This document shows positions 52,049-61,608 of a stretch of 64,000 bases of DNA, piece by piece (positions within the stretch are counted from its first letter, which is position 1; every line of letters starts with the position of its first letter). Where the stretch lies: contig NZ_JBOEFY010000020.1 of assembly GCF_050633145.1 (NCBI RefSeq), positions 1 through 64,000 of the forward strand, written 5' to 3'. The notes below the pieces were generated by a model, which saw only the letters and a list, made by a program, of their open reading frames with translations, was not told the DNA's origin and made no database searches. This DNA comes from Kordia sp050633145 (GTDB taxonomy: Bacteria; Bacteroidota; Bacteroidia; Flavobacteriales; Flavobacteriaceae). A program made the translations under genes and the position numbers.

Positions 52049-53188
52049 ATGAAAACAGTACAACTTAAAAGAACAAATGATTCCGATTGGGAATATTTGA
52101 GTAAAAATGTTCCTCTGAAAAAACCATTAGTATTGGTTTTTGGAAATAGATATTTACTAGAAAGCGAAACGATTTTTGAAGAAGTAAAAGTTCTTTTTCC
52201 AAATGGCGAATTCGTATTTGGTTCTACTTCTGGAGATATAACTTCGCACTATGTAGATGATGAAAGCATTACAATTACTGCTATTGAATTTGAGAGAAGC
52301 AAATTTGTAATTAAAACGGCAAATGTGCTGGAAAACGAATCCAAAATTAACAGCTACGAAACAGGAAAAAATCTCATTGAACAGTTTGACACAAAAGGCT
52401 TGAAGCATGTTTTTATTGTCTCGGAAGGAAGTTTTATCAATGGAAGTCAATTGACCTTAGGAATGAATTCAGCAACGGAAGACAACCTCCTAATTACAGG
52501 TGCTTTGTGTGGCGATGCTGCACGGTTTGAAAAAACAATAGCTTCGTATAATGAAGTTCCAAAATCTGGTGAAATTGTCGCTATTGGCTTATATGGCGAA
52601 ACCTTAGATATTAGTTTTGCTATTAATGGCGGATGGACACCTTTTGGACCAGAACGCATTGTGACAAAATCGAATGCGAATGTGTTGTACGAATTGGACA
52701 ATAAGCCTGCATTGGATTTGTATAAAAAGTATTTAGGTGAAAAGTCAAAAGAATTACCTGCAGCGGCGTTGTTATATCCGCTAAAAGTAAAATCGACCAA
52801 CGAAAAACAATCTATTGTTCGTACCATTTTAAATATTAATGAAGAAGAAAACTCCATGATTTTGGCGGGCGATATTCTTGAAAATTCGCGCGTACAACTC
52901 ATGATGACAAATGTTGATACTATTGTAGAAGCTTCTGAACAAGCAGCAATACAAGCCTTAGCATTACGAAAAAACGAACCAGATTTGGCAATTTTAGTCA
53001 GTTGTATTGGACGAAAACTCGTGTTAGATCAACGTGTAGAAGAAGAAGTGGAAGAAGTGATAGAAGTTGTTGGTGAAAAAACGACAATTTGCGGACTGTA
53101 CTCGTACGGAGAAATTGCGCCTTTTAGTGGCGAACATAACTGTCAACTGCACAATCAAACAATGACTATTACATTAATTAGTGAATAA
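52049..53188 (+). CDS. FIST-domain sensor protein (NosP-type candidate)
   Basis: 379 aa, soluble. The N-terminal FIST domain (about 20-215) contains FVFGSTSGDI, and the C-terminal FIST_C domain (about 220-375) contains LVSCIGRKLVLDQR and CGLYSYGEIAP. FIST proteins bind small ligands; a subset, named NosP, binds heme and NO and controls a neighbouring kinase. Position between two kinases and next to H-NOX fits that. The heme ligand cannot be pinned down from sequence alone. Confidence 0.88.
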   Translation: MKTVQLKRTNDSDWEYLSKNVPLKKPLVLVFGNRYLLESETIFEEVKVLFPNGEFVFGSTSGDITSHYVDDESITITAIEFERSKFVIKTANVLENESKINSYETGKNLIEQFDTKGLKHVFIVSEGSFINGSQLTLGMNSATEDNLLITGALCGDAARFEKTIASYNEVPKSGEIVAIGLYGETLDISFAINGGWTPFGPERIVTKSNANVLYELDNKPALDLYKKYLGEKSKELPAAALLYPLKVKSTNEKQSIVRTILNINEEENSMILAGDILENSRVQLMMTNVDTIVEASEQAAIQALALRKNEPDLAILVSCIGRKLVLDQRVEEEVEEVIEVVGEKTTICGLYSYGEIAPFSGEHNCQLHNQTMTITLISE

Positions 53189-53192
53189 ATAA

Positions 53193-54242
53193 ATGAATCC
53201 TCTTTTAAAGCGACAATTGCGAAAATACATGTCTCAGGAATTGCAAGATCATCCTGAAATGGAGCGTTTTTTAGATGCTGTAAATCGCTCGTATAACACA
53301 TCTAACGAACAGTTTGCTATGTTACAACGTGCAACCGCAATAAGTTCAGAAGAACTCTTTGAAGCCAACCAACAGCTTCACAAGGAATCGGACGCACAAA
53401 AAGAGATCATTCAAAAATTAAAGAATGTTATTGATACGTTAAAATCGTATGAGTTAAGTAATGGAGAAACGCGTGAAAAAGAGGAATCTGAATCCTTGCA
53501 TTTGGTAGATATTATTGACAATCAAACCAAAGAAATTTTACAAATCAATCAACAAAGAGATAAATTATTGGCAAACTTAGAACGCCAAAATCAAGAACTC
53601 AACGATTATACACATTTGGTATCACACGATTTAAAATCGCCTTTGCAAAGTATTGATGCACTAACAACCTGGCTCAAAGACGATTATAATGAATTATTGG
53701 ATGAAAGTGGAAAAGAAACTATAAAACTCATCCGTAGCAATGTGGAAAAAATGGACACTTTGGTCAAAGGAATTTTAAGGTATTCTACGATTGGTCGTGT
53801 GGAGAAAGATTTTTATAAAGTAGACACTCATGAAGTGTTTAAAAGAGTTGTAAGTTTTATTAAAATTCCTGATCATATAAAAATATCAATTCCACAAAAA
53901 TTACCTGAAGTTACGGGCGATCATTTCCGCCTGGAAGAATTGTTTCGTAACTTACTTAGAAATGCAATTAAGTTTAATGACAAGCCCAAAGGCGAAATCA
54001 CTATTGGGTATACCGATAAAGATGATTTTTGGGAGTTTTATGTACAAGATAATGGCAAAGGAATTGAAGAAAAATACTTTGATAAAATATTTGTGGCATT
54101 TCAAAAATTAGAAAATAATTACAAATCAACTGGCATTGGACTTTCAATTGTAAAAAAAATCATCGAACTTTATAATGGTGAAATTTGGATAGAATCCACA
54201 CCAAATCTAGGGTCAACCTTTTATTTCACCCTAAAAAAATAG
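53193..54242 (+). CDS. Sensor histidine kinase (FIST partner)
   Basis: 349 aa, cytoplasmic. The N-terminal helical region (RQLRKYMSQELQDHPEMERF and SSEELFEANQQL) is of the type seen in kinases beside FIST/NosP genes, from memory of such neighbourhoods. The HisKA domain has His145 (YTHLVSHDLKSPLQS), and the HATPase has FRNLLRNAIKFND and STGIGLSIVKK. There is no PAS domain and no receiver. Its HisKA/HATPase region is closely related to the H-NOX partner kinase. It starts 4 nt after the FIST stop. Confidence 0.92.
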   Translation: MNPLLKRQLRKYMSQELQDHPEMERFLDAVNRSYNTSNEQFAMLQRATAISSEELFEANQQLHKESDAQKEIIQKLKNVIDTLKSYELSNGETREKEESESLHLVDIIDNQTKEILQINQQRDKLLANLERQNQELNDYTHLVSHDLKSPLQSIDALTTWLKDDYNELLDESGKETIKLIRSNVEKMDTLVKGILRYSTIGRVEKDFYKVDTHEVFKRVVSFIKIPDHIKISIPQKLPEVTGDHFRLEELFRNLLRNAIKFNDKPKGEITIGYTDKDDFWEFYVQDNGKGIEEKYFDKIFVAFQKLENNYKSTGIGLSIVKKIIELYNGEIWIESTPNLGSTFYFTLKK

Positions 54243-54245
54243 TCC

Positions 54246-54563
54246 ATGGAACAGCCAAATTTAACCTACGTAGAACAATTAGCGCGCGGCGATACTAAAA
54301 TACGACAGACATTAATTGATGTAATCAAAACTGAATTTCCCGAAGAAAAAAAGGAATACTATGATAGTTTAGATAAAAAAGATTACAAAAAAATAGAAGA
54401 AAATGTTCACAAAATTAAGCACAAAATTAGTATTTTGGGGCTTGAAAAAAGTTATGAGCTTGCCAATGTATACGAACACAATTTACGTGAAAAGAACATG
54501 CAAGGCGTAGCAGATTTTGAACAAATTTTGAACACGATAACGGCGTATATTAAAACGATATAA
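54246..54563 (+). CDS. Hpt-type histidine phosphotransfer protein
   Basis: 105 aa, all helical. His55 in VHKIKHKISILG sits in the position of the phosphorylated His of Hpt domains. It should pass phosphate between receiver domains. It lies 3 nt after the second kinase and 4 nt before the LytTR regulator. Because neither kinase has a receiver, a separate one (perhaps the 49793 protein) would be needed to load it. Confidence 0.85.
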   Translation: MEQPNLTYVEQLARGDTKIRQTLIDVIKTEFPEEKKEYYDSLDKKDYKKIEENVHKIKHKISILGLEKSYELANVYEHNLREKNMQGVADFEQILNTITAYIKTI

Positions 54564-54567
54564 AGGT

Positions 54568-55275
54568 ATGAATTGTATAATTATTGATGATGAAAAGCTG
54601 GCAAGAACCATTATAAAAACCTTGTGTGATGAGATTGATTCGCTGCAAATAGTTGGAGAATTTTCAAATGCAATGCAAGCTATTAAATACTTGAATGAGA
54701 ATGAAGTAGACCTCATCTTTTTAGACATTCACATGCCCGATTTTACAGGATTTGACTTTGTAAAAACGCTTAAAAATCCGCCAAGTGTTGTATTGACTAC
54801 TTCCGATCCGAAGTTTGCTATTGAAGCATTTCAGTACGAATGTATTGTTGATTATTTACTGAAACCTATTGAAGCTGATCGTTTTAAAATAGCCATTAAA
54901 AAAGCAGAAAAACAGCAACTTTTAGCTGTGAAAACAGCAGAAACCTCAACAGATACAAGCTACGAAAATGATTTTTATATTAATATTGATCGTCGTTTGA
55001 TAAAAATTGACATTCCAAGTATTTATTTGGTTGAAGCAAAAGGCGATTATATTCACATTAAAACGGAAGACAAAAATTATACGGTACATTCTACCTTAAA
55101 GAAGATTGAAGAGAAATTACCTGATACTTTATTCCTAAAAATTCACCGTTCGTATATTATCAATTTGAAAAAAATCATTGATATTGAAGACAATAGCGTG
55201 CTTATTAAAAAAGATGTGATTCCTGTAAGTCGTTCTAAGCGCCCGGAATTGATGAAGCGATTGGATTTACTTTGA
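54568..55275 (+). CDS. LytTR-family response regulator
   Basis: 235 aa. The receiver domain has Asp53 (IFLDIHMP), acidic residues IIDDE and Lys in LLKPIEADR. The C-terminal LytTR DNA-binding domain (about 130-235) contains IYLVEAKGDYIHIKTED and LKIHRSYIINL. It is the transcriptional output of the operon and the last gene before a repeat-filled gap. Target genes cannot be named; a divergent or own-promoter site is likely for LytTR proteins. Confidence 0.93.
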   Translation: MNCIIIDDEKLARTIIKTLCDEIDSLQIVGEFSNAMQAIKYLNENEVDLIFLDIHMPDFTGFDFVKTLKNPPSVVLTTSDPKFAIEAFQYECIVDYLLKPIEADRFKIAIKKAEKQQLLAVKTAETSTDTSYENDFYINIDRRLIKIDIPSIYLVEAKGDYIHIKTEDKNYTVHSTLKKIEEKLPDTLFLKIHRSYIINLKKIIDIEDNSVLIKKDVIPVSRSKRPELMKRLDLL

Positions 55276-55416
55276 TACTGGGTTGCTGGCGCTTTTGGGT
55301 GTTTGGTGTTTGGTCGCTTTGCTTCGACAAGCTCAGCACGAGTGCTTTTAGATTTTTCTTTTGTTATTTTAAATGTTAGATGTTGAATTTTAAATTGTTT
55401 CTCACTCTTACGCTAA

Positions 55417-55493
55417 CGTCAGATCGAGTGTTTTTTCGAAGAAAAATTGTATTTCGACTGCGCTCAATAGAACTATCGAGAGCTACTTTGAAA
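55417..55493. repeat. Dispersed inverted-repeat element, variant copy
   Basis: CGTCAGATCGAGTG (55417-55430), then TTGTATTTCGACTGCGCTCA and ATAGAACTATCGAGAG. The rest of the 55276-55584 gap holds AT-rich sequence and no gene. Confidence 0.6.
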
Positions 55494-55584
55494 CGCTAAA
55501 GGTTCTTAGAAAACATCTTGATTCTTGAATCTAAAATCCTGATTCTTTTTAAAGCACATTATTCTGTTTGAAACGTCTCAATAC

Positions 55585-57120
55585 TCATTTCTCAGAACTA
55601 AAATCTTTTTCAACCACAACCTCAAAAGCCAACTTCTTTTTCCCATCTTTATCAATAATCCCAAACTTTTTCTGTGGATTGGTTCGCCATGGACGACTTC
55701 CAACAACTGAACTTGGAATGTCTTTAAAATCATACAATGTCCAGGCTAAATACGAGATGTTTTCTGCTTTTAAAACACTTTTCATTTCCTTGTAATAGTT
55801 GGCTTGCTTTTTCTGTGATCCTGCAAAGGGTTTCCAAAATCCGCCGTACGAAGATTGTCCAAATTCTCCTAAAACGATTGGTTTATCGTTGATTTTCGAT
55901 TTTAAGTTTGTGTAACTCTGAGCAAAATCTGCGGCAGCGTTATAATAATGAAAAGATATAAAATCAAGCTTGTCTTGTAGCAAATGAGCGCTTTCGGTGT
56001 TAGACCAACCAATGGTGATTAAATGTTTCTCATCAATTGATTTTACTAAGGAAATCATCTTGTCTAACCAAGCGAGTACGTTTTCTTTTCCACGCGATTC
56101 AAAGTCTAAATTTGGTTCGTTTTTAATGTCCCAAGCCAAGATTGCATTGTGATTTTTGAACTCGGAAACAATCGTTTCTGCATGTCGCTGCGTCAAAGTC
56201 CAGTCTAATACTTCATAGTTTCCGTAGAAATCGAAAAGTGTCAGCACAACTTGGAGTTTTTTGGTTTCGGCAGCGTCCAAGACTTGTTTGAGTTTTTCAA
56301 GTTTATCTTCGTATACTTTTGCTTTGCCAAAATCTTCATATTGTACAAAAATTCGAATCGTATTGAAACCTGCATCTTTCATAATATCAAAGTCTTTTTG
56401 AATGATTTCAATATCAAATTCATCACCAAACATGTCCCAAGGAGTTGTTTGCGGATAGTAATTGATTCCTTTCATATTCAGGTTGGAAACTGCTTTCACT
56501 TTAGGAGATTCCACAATTGGTTTTACCGTTTCTTTTACCAAATGACGAATGCGCCAAAAACCATCTTCCAACAATAAAACAACTTTGTAATTTGCGCTTT
56601 CTGTCGTTTCCATGATGAACTTTCCATCTTTATACAATTGCTTGTATTCCACCACATTTTCATCTTTTAAAACAATGAGTTGTCCATCTTCACTAAAAAA
56701 TTCAATATTTGGTTGGTGCGAAAGTGTCGTTGCATCTACAGAAATATTTTCTTGTTGATTTTGAGTGATAAACGCAAAGATATTTTTGCGCGCACTGTCC
56801 GTATAAAAATCATCAATTCCTGTGGTTTGATTGGTTTTATATGCCACGTTTCTCACATACCAAGCGTCTAAGTAATCATTTTCAATTTTTGCAAGTGTTT
56901 GTTCGTCTAGTTCTCTGCCTTCGTTTCCATCATCTGTCCAATTCATTTTTGGCGAATACACTTCCTCTTTTTTTACTTCCGTATGTAACATTTTACTTCT
57001 ATCCGCGCCTGTATTTAGATAACTAAATGAACTACTTATAAGGAAAATTAACATGGAAATGATGACAACGTATGTCAACACTAAAAACCCACGCACAATA
57101 TTTTTGTCTGCCTTTACCAT
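55585..57120 (-). CDS. Membrane-anchored clan GH-A glycoside hydrolase
   Basis: 511 aa. One N-terminal transmembrane helix (about 10-32) is followed by a region of about 170 residues of unknown fold (the SnoaL-like segment is only a guess) and a TIM barrel from GINYYPQTTPW onward. The acid/base Glu is in AWDIKNEPNLD and the nucleophile Glu in VLGEFGQSS, the spacing of GH5-type clan GH-A enzymes. It should cleave a beta-linked glycan outside the inner membrane. It overlaps the Ig-like gene by 7 nt. Confidence 0.85.
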   Translation of the reverse strand: MVKADKNIVRGFLVLTYVVIISMLIFLISSSFSYLNTGADRSKMLHTEVKKEEVYSPKMNWTDDGNEGRELDEQTLAKIENDYLDAWYVRNVAYKTNQTTGIDDFYTDSARKNIFAFITQNQQENISVDATTLSHQPNIEFFSEDGQLIVLKDENVVEYKQLYKDGKFIMETTESANYKVVLLLEDGFWRIRHLVKETVKPIVESPKVKAVSNLNMKGINYYPQTTPWDMFGDEFDIEIIQKDFDIMKDAGFNTIRIFVQYEDFGKAKVYEDKLEKLKQVLDAAETKKLQVVLTLFDFYGNYEVLDWTLTQRHAETIVSEFKNHNAILAWDIKNEPNLDFESRGKENVLAWLDKMISLVKSIDEKHLITIGWSNTESAHLLQDKLDFISFHYYNAAADFAQSYTNLKSKINDKPIVLGEFGQSSYGGFWKPFAGSQKKQANYYKEMKSVLKAENISYLAWTLYDFKDIPSSVVGSRPWRTNPQKKFGIIDKDGKKKLAFEVVVEKDFSSEK

Positions 57121-58322
57121 AGTTTTTTCCCTTTAACCGTTTTTGTGATTCCTGCGGTTGTGATTTCTAAATTGTAATTTCCGTTGCTAAAAATGTTCGG
57201 ATTCAATTCAAAATTTACAAAACCATCACGCGATTCTTTGATGTATTCTTTGATCGTTTTTCCATGTTGAGAGACAATCAGTTTTACTTGCAAACCATCT
57301 GGAATGAGTTGATTCATAAAGCTTCGCAATGGTCCAATTTCAATGTTTCTATTCTTTTCTGAGAAAGTCATTGTAAAATCTTCAATCACTTTTTTGTACG
57401 ATACCGAAATTGTATTGCTTTCCGAAATTCCAGCTACCACAGCTTTTACATTCCAAGTTTCTTGATGATCGGGATGTATCATTTTTGCCGTTGCAACACC
57501 ATCAATGGTCATTCCTGCAGTTTTTAATATGTTTCCTTTTGTGTTTGTAATGAAGAATTCCACATAACTTCCATCGCTCACAATATTGTCGTGTTCATCT
57601 TTTAAGATCGAAGTCGTAAACGTCGTAATTTGGTTTCCATCAGCGTATTCGTGTGCTCGCTTTGCAAAAATTTCAAAATCTGTGGAAATCGCAGGCATCA
57701 CGTTTACCGTATATTCTTTGGAATTGAGTGCTAAACATTCGGTTGCAAGTAACATTCTGCCACTTTTTGTGGGCGAATAGATATTTTGATACGCAATTAA
57801 ATTCTTTGTCTGAATGGTTTCTTGTTGCTCGTTTGCCAAAAATTGACGTTTTACAGTGACTTCTGTATTTTCCTTTACAGGATTGTCCAAAGCATCTGTT
57901 GGAATTACCACCAACATCGTAAAATCTTTTTCGCCAGCTGCAATACTTGGCGGACCAACATAGGTTTCCATGGATACAGGTTTTGCTTGTGAACGAATGC
58001 TGAATGTTCCCGAAAGTGAAGCTGTATTGTGTACTAGTTTCCAGTTGACAATTCCGATTTTGCTGCAAATTTGCGTCGGAATTGTGTATTGTAATTGATT
58101 CTCCACAACTTTCGGGGACACCAACGTAGTTCCGTAACTATTTGCGCAATACAATTGAATGGAAGCATCTTGCGTTCCCGAGAATCTCAATACAATGGTT
58201 TCACCAGCCGTGAATTCTTGTTGTGTGGTTTCTAACTGAATCGTTTCGGTTGTATTCGCACAGAGTCCATTCGCGCTTGACGCAAATAAAAAAAAGTATA
58301 GTATGTATTGTAAGTTCATCAT
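57114..58322 (-). CDS. Secreted Ig-like domain protein
   Basis: 402 aa. A signal peptide ends near residue 22 (GLCANT). The rest is beta-rich, resembling three to four Ig-like domains (for example VVIPTDALDNPVKENTEV, KDEHDNIVSDGSYVEFF, typical of invasin-type Big repeats). No catalytic motif is seen. Its start overlaps the GT-C gene stop (ATGA) and its end overlaps the GH gene start, so it is co-translated with both and probably works with them on a surface glycan. Confidence 0.78.
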   Translation of the reverse strand: MMNLQYILYFFLFASSANGLCANTTETIQLETTQQEFTAGETIVLRFSGTQDASIQLYCANSYGTTLVSPKVVENQLQYTIPTQICSKIGIVNWKLVHNTASLSGTFSIRSQAKPVSMETYVGPPSIAAGEKDFTMLVVIPTDALDNPVKENTEVTVKRQFLANEQQETIQTKNLIAYQNIYSPTKSGRMLLATECLALNSKEYTVNVMPAISTDFEIFAKRAHEYADGNQITTFTTSILKDEHDNIVSDGSYVEFFITNTKGNILKTAGMTIDGVATAKMIHPDHQETWNVKAVVAGISESNTISVSYKKVIEDFTMTFSEKNRNIEIGPLRSFMNQLIPDGLQVKLIVSQHGKTIKEYIKESRDGFVNFELNPNIFSNGNYNLEITTAGITKTVKGKKLW

Positions 58323-61300
58323 TTTGGATTTCCGATATACGCGTTCATTTCAATTTTTACATAACTATATATTGGATGCGAAATTTTTTGCAACACGTTG
58401 TAATTTTTTCTGTTTGATAGTATTTTGGTAGCAATGTCTTCGTTTGGCAAACCATTTACGTAACAATTTTCCATGTCTGTACTAATGATTTGTATGCTGT
58501 CGTTTCCTGCTAATTCATAGCTAAATGCTTGTTTTCGCTGTTGACGAATTCCTTTGTCTAAGAATTGATGATCTACCCATAAAATTTCTTGGTTTTCATC
58601 ATAATACGTAACTAATAATTGTGGAACCGTAATTTCTTGCAATCCGCTATTGAACAGGTTTCCGTTGATGCTTTTTTGATTGATATTTAGATCGCTCAAT
58701 ACCATATTTTTATACAAATCGGAACCTGAAACATTTCCTGCTGCTTGCAAATTGAATTTCGTTGGCTCGTCAGTAAAATTTACAGGTGTAAACTCGTCTG
58801 GATTGAAGGTTTCTGGAATGGAATCCTGTGTTTTTGACCATGCAATTCCTTCAAAGTTAATACGGAACGACGTCACTTCTTTCGGCATCAGTTTATGCTT
58901 GATATGATACTTTGCATTGTAGGTTGCCAATTCCACATTTTCATCAGTATACAAGGTTCCTTTTAGTACGACATCGGCTGGCACATTGTCTATGTTTTGC
59001 ACTTCTCCTAAAATCGCATAATGTCCGTTATGCTTCACTAATTTTGCCGAAATGATTTCTAAAACAGGTTGTTTTAATACATCTTCATGATAGGTTTGTT
59101 CGGTAGAAATACGTCTTCTTCCATGATTGAAATAGGCTGTTTTATTGTTGGAAAATAATTGATCTGGCGGTAAATCGGCAGTTACCATTTCTGCTTGCAA
59201 AAACCATTTCCTCTTATGTTTTACAACTGTTTTATAGTCTGATTTTTCAATTTTTTCTAAAGGTGTAATCCATTTTGTGATGACTTTTAACGTTGCCAAA
59301 CTATCCGTTTCAGTCTTCATTTCGATTTCTATCGCGTCTAGCTTTGCGTACGAACTTAGTAATCCATCTGTCGATGATATTTCTAACATGTATTGCGCAA
59401 TGGTTAAGTTATTTTCAGGGTTGATAAAACTGTGTGCTTTTTCAAATTCTTTAAAATCGAGCGCATCATAATACGCTTTTACTACATTTTCTGGTGAACG
59501 TTGTGCATCATTTTTGATGTAGAATTGATAGGTGCCAAATGCTAAAATTCCAATCAAAACAATTGCCCAAATATGACTCACTTTTACAATTTTGCTAGAA
59601 AATTTCGTGTAGCTTTTGTTGAATTTTAAATATACATCTGAAGCATTTCGCTTTCGCTGGATGTATCTCAGAAAGATAGGCTGAATGTTGAGTAAAAATG
59701 CCAGCATTACAGTTAGAAACGGTACAATTCCCCATAACACTTTTTGCCAGGTTGAAACTTCTTCTTTTGGAAGAATCGACGAAAGTGGCGGAACATTCAG
59801 TTTTTCCCAAACCATAATTCCGTTTTCTAGTTGTGGTAAGCGTTGCCATCCGCAGAAATAGAGAATTGGATCGTAGAATTTATCGTTTGAGAAGATATAT
59901 TTTAGATTGTATTTTTCGGGCGTTGTTAAGAATTGTTGCAACGAACCAATTCCGGCAACTCCTTTAAATTTTGAGTTTTCTAAACGTTCTATAGGTCGCG
60001 TTGTGAGTTCTGGCAAACGACGTGCTGAATGATAGTTTCCGTCAACCGTTAATGCCTTTGTTTGTGCCGACAACCAAGCCATTTGATCGCCAAAACCTAA
60101 AGTAAGGTATCGCCATTGATCGTGATCGTCTTGATTGAGAAAATTCACGATAGGCAACATCTTTATTTTTTGTGGTTGCGATGGTCTGAAATAGCCTAAA
60201 CTCATTGTAAAAATGGTCATGAAGACAAATAAAGCAGCCAATCCGCCACCGATGATTCTATAGTATATGGTTCCAAATTTTTCTTTGAAAAGTGTTTTTA
60301 AATCTGCTTCTGCGAAACGATAGATGAATTCGCCAAAAATTGGTAATGACATGATGGAAGCCCACAATGTGAATCTGTCTAAGGTTAAGATATTGAAAGC
60401 AGTTTCACCCAAAATCATGCGTGGAATTGGAGTTGTTCCTCCAGTTCCTAAGACAAATAGTAAGGTGATTGATAAACCAAAAAATAGATAGCGTTTGCTG
60501 TAGTATCTATAGAAAATGTATGGTAATAGGAAGAGTAGTATTCCCCAAGGAATTAAGAAGAATACCAATCCTGATGATGTTATTTCTAAAAAGTGATCGC
60601 GTGATCCGTGTGGAATTGGCACTTGCGTGATTGGATTGTTTTTGGAGTTAATCCAATAGGGTAAAATACATCCGACAATAATTGCCAACGAAGACATTCC
60701 AAATAAAACTATTCGCTTGAAAAGCTTCTTAAAGTTTTTCCAAAAAACCAACAAAGTGATTTCTTTCATGGAAGTTACACTTTCACGAGAAGCATCCATA
60801 ATGACCATTCCGATTAACGGGAATATGAAAAAGATCATTCCGAAAATTGGTGTTACATGATGTGAGGTTACCGTAACCGCAATCAGCGAAAGCGACGTAA
60901 AAAGGTATTTGTATTTCCCTGTTTTTAACCATAGATAAATCTCTGGCAAGGCATGCATCAGCACTGCAATTCCAACAATACTTGGCAATTGTCCAAATAT
61001 GTGCAAGGTTTCCACAAAAGAAGAGGAGAACACTGCTAGTATAGCCGCATAACCTGCTACTCTTTTGTTTCCTGTGAGGAGCAGCGAAAAACGATATACT
61101 CCTGTTATGAATAGTATGACTGCAATGATTGCGACTGTAAATAATCCAAACTTTAAACCACCAATGAACGACAAGGCACCAATAGATTGATGTACTAGCG
61201 GCGGATAACTCATTACGGAGAATCCTGTGTACCATTTGTAATTCCAAGGTTCAAACCAACTGTCTGCGTAATGATCGGCAAAGAAAAGATGAATTAATGC

Positions 61301-61399
61301 ATCGTAGGTAGTTTCTATAGTGAAAAAGATAGACGTACCATGAAACACAACTCCGAGAAGTAGTGCTAACAGTAATAATTTATTTGTAGTCTCTTTCAT
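58319..61399 (-). CDS. Large GT-C-like membrane protein
   Basis: 1026 aa from ATG 61399; the frame opens upstream at 61531 but adds 44 residues without a signal or helix. About 12 transmembrane segments fill residues 1-620, with a first loop TYDALIHLFFADHY, where an Asp precedes a His as in GT-C glycosyltransferases and PTPS-related membrane proteins. Residues about 640-1026 form a soluble exported domain after a further TM. It may use a lipid-linked sugar donor. It is the first gene of the three-gene overlap operon. Confidence 0.75.
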   Translation of the reverse strand: MKETTNKLLLLALLLGVVFHGTSIFFTIETTYDALIHLFFADHYADSWFEPWNYKWYTGFSVMSYPPLVHQSIGALSFIGGLKFGLFTVAIIAVILFITGVYRFSLLLTGNKRVAGYAAILAVFSSSFVETLHIFGQLPSIVGIAVLMHALPEIYLWLKTGKYKYLFTSLSLIAVTVTSHHVTPIFGMIFFIFPLIGMVIMDASRESVTSMKEITLLVFWKNFKKLFKRIVLFGMSSLAIIVGCILPYWINSKNNPITQVPIPHGSRDHFLEITSSGLVFFLIPWGILLFLLPYIFYRYYSKRYLFFGLSITLLFVLGTGGTTPIPRMILGETAFNILTLDRFTLWASIMSLPIFGEFIYRFAEADLKTLFKEKFGTIYYRIIGGGLAALFVFMTIFTMSLGYFRPSQPQKIKMLPIVNFLNQDDHDQWRYLTLGFGDQMAWLSAQTKALTVDGNYHSARRLPELTTRPIERLENSKFKGVAGIGSLQQFLTTPEKYNLKYIFSNDKFYDPILYFCGWQRLPQLENGIMVWEKLNVPPLSSILPKEEVSTWQKVLWGIVPFLTVMLAFLLNIQPIFLRYIQRKRNASDVYLKFNKSYTKFSSKIVKVSHIWAIVLIGILAFGTYQFYIKNDAQRSPENVVKAYYDALDFKEFEKAHSFINPENNLTIAQYMLEISSTDGLLSSYAKLDAIEIEMKTETDSLATLKVITKWITPLEKIEKSDYKTVVKHKRKWFLQAEMVTADLPPDQLFSNNKTAYFNHGRRRISTEQTYHEDVLKQPVLEIISAKLVKHNGHYAILGEVQNIDNVPADVVLKGTLYTDENVELATYNAKYHIKHKLMPKEVTSFRINFEGIAWSKTQDSIPETFNPDEFTPVNFTDEPTKFNLQAAGNVSGSDLYKNMVLSDLNINQKSINGNLFNSGLQEITVPQLLVTYYDENQEILWVDHQFLDKGIRQQRKQAFSYELAGNDSIQIISTDMENCYVNGLPNEDIATKILSNRKNYNVLQKISHPIYSYVKIEMNAYIGNPK

Positions 61400-61608
61400 G
61401 TTTAAAAATACAGCGTTTTCGATGAAGTAAAGATAAAGTACTGTTTTTTTAATTGGACTGTAGTAAACTTCCGTTCGTCTAAAGAAATTCTCACTTTGGG
61501 CATTCTGGCGACTTTTTGCGGTGTTTGTCAACTACTTTTGACCTGTAAGTCATTCGAAAATAACATGAATGCTATTCAAAATAATACTCTAATTAAAAAC
61601 ACTATACG

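Noticed and set aside
61400..61531. N-terminal extension of the GT-C-like protein
   Set aside because: The added 44 residues are polar and basic without similarity; the ATG at 61399 leads directly into the first membrane helix.
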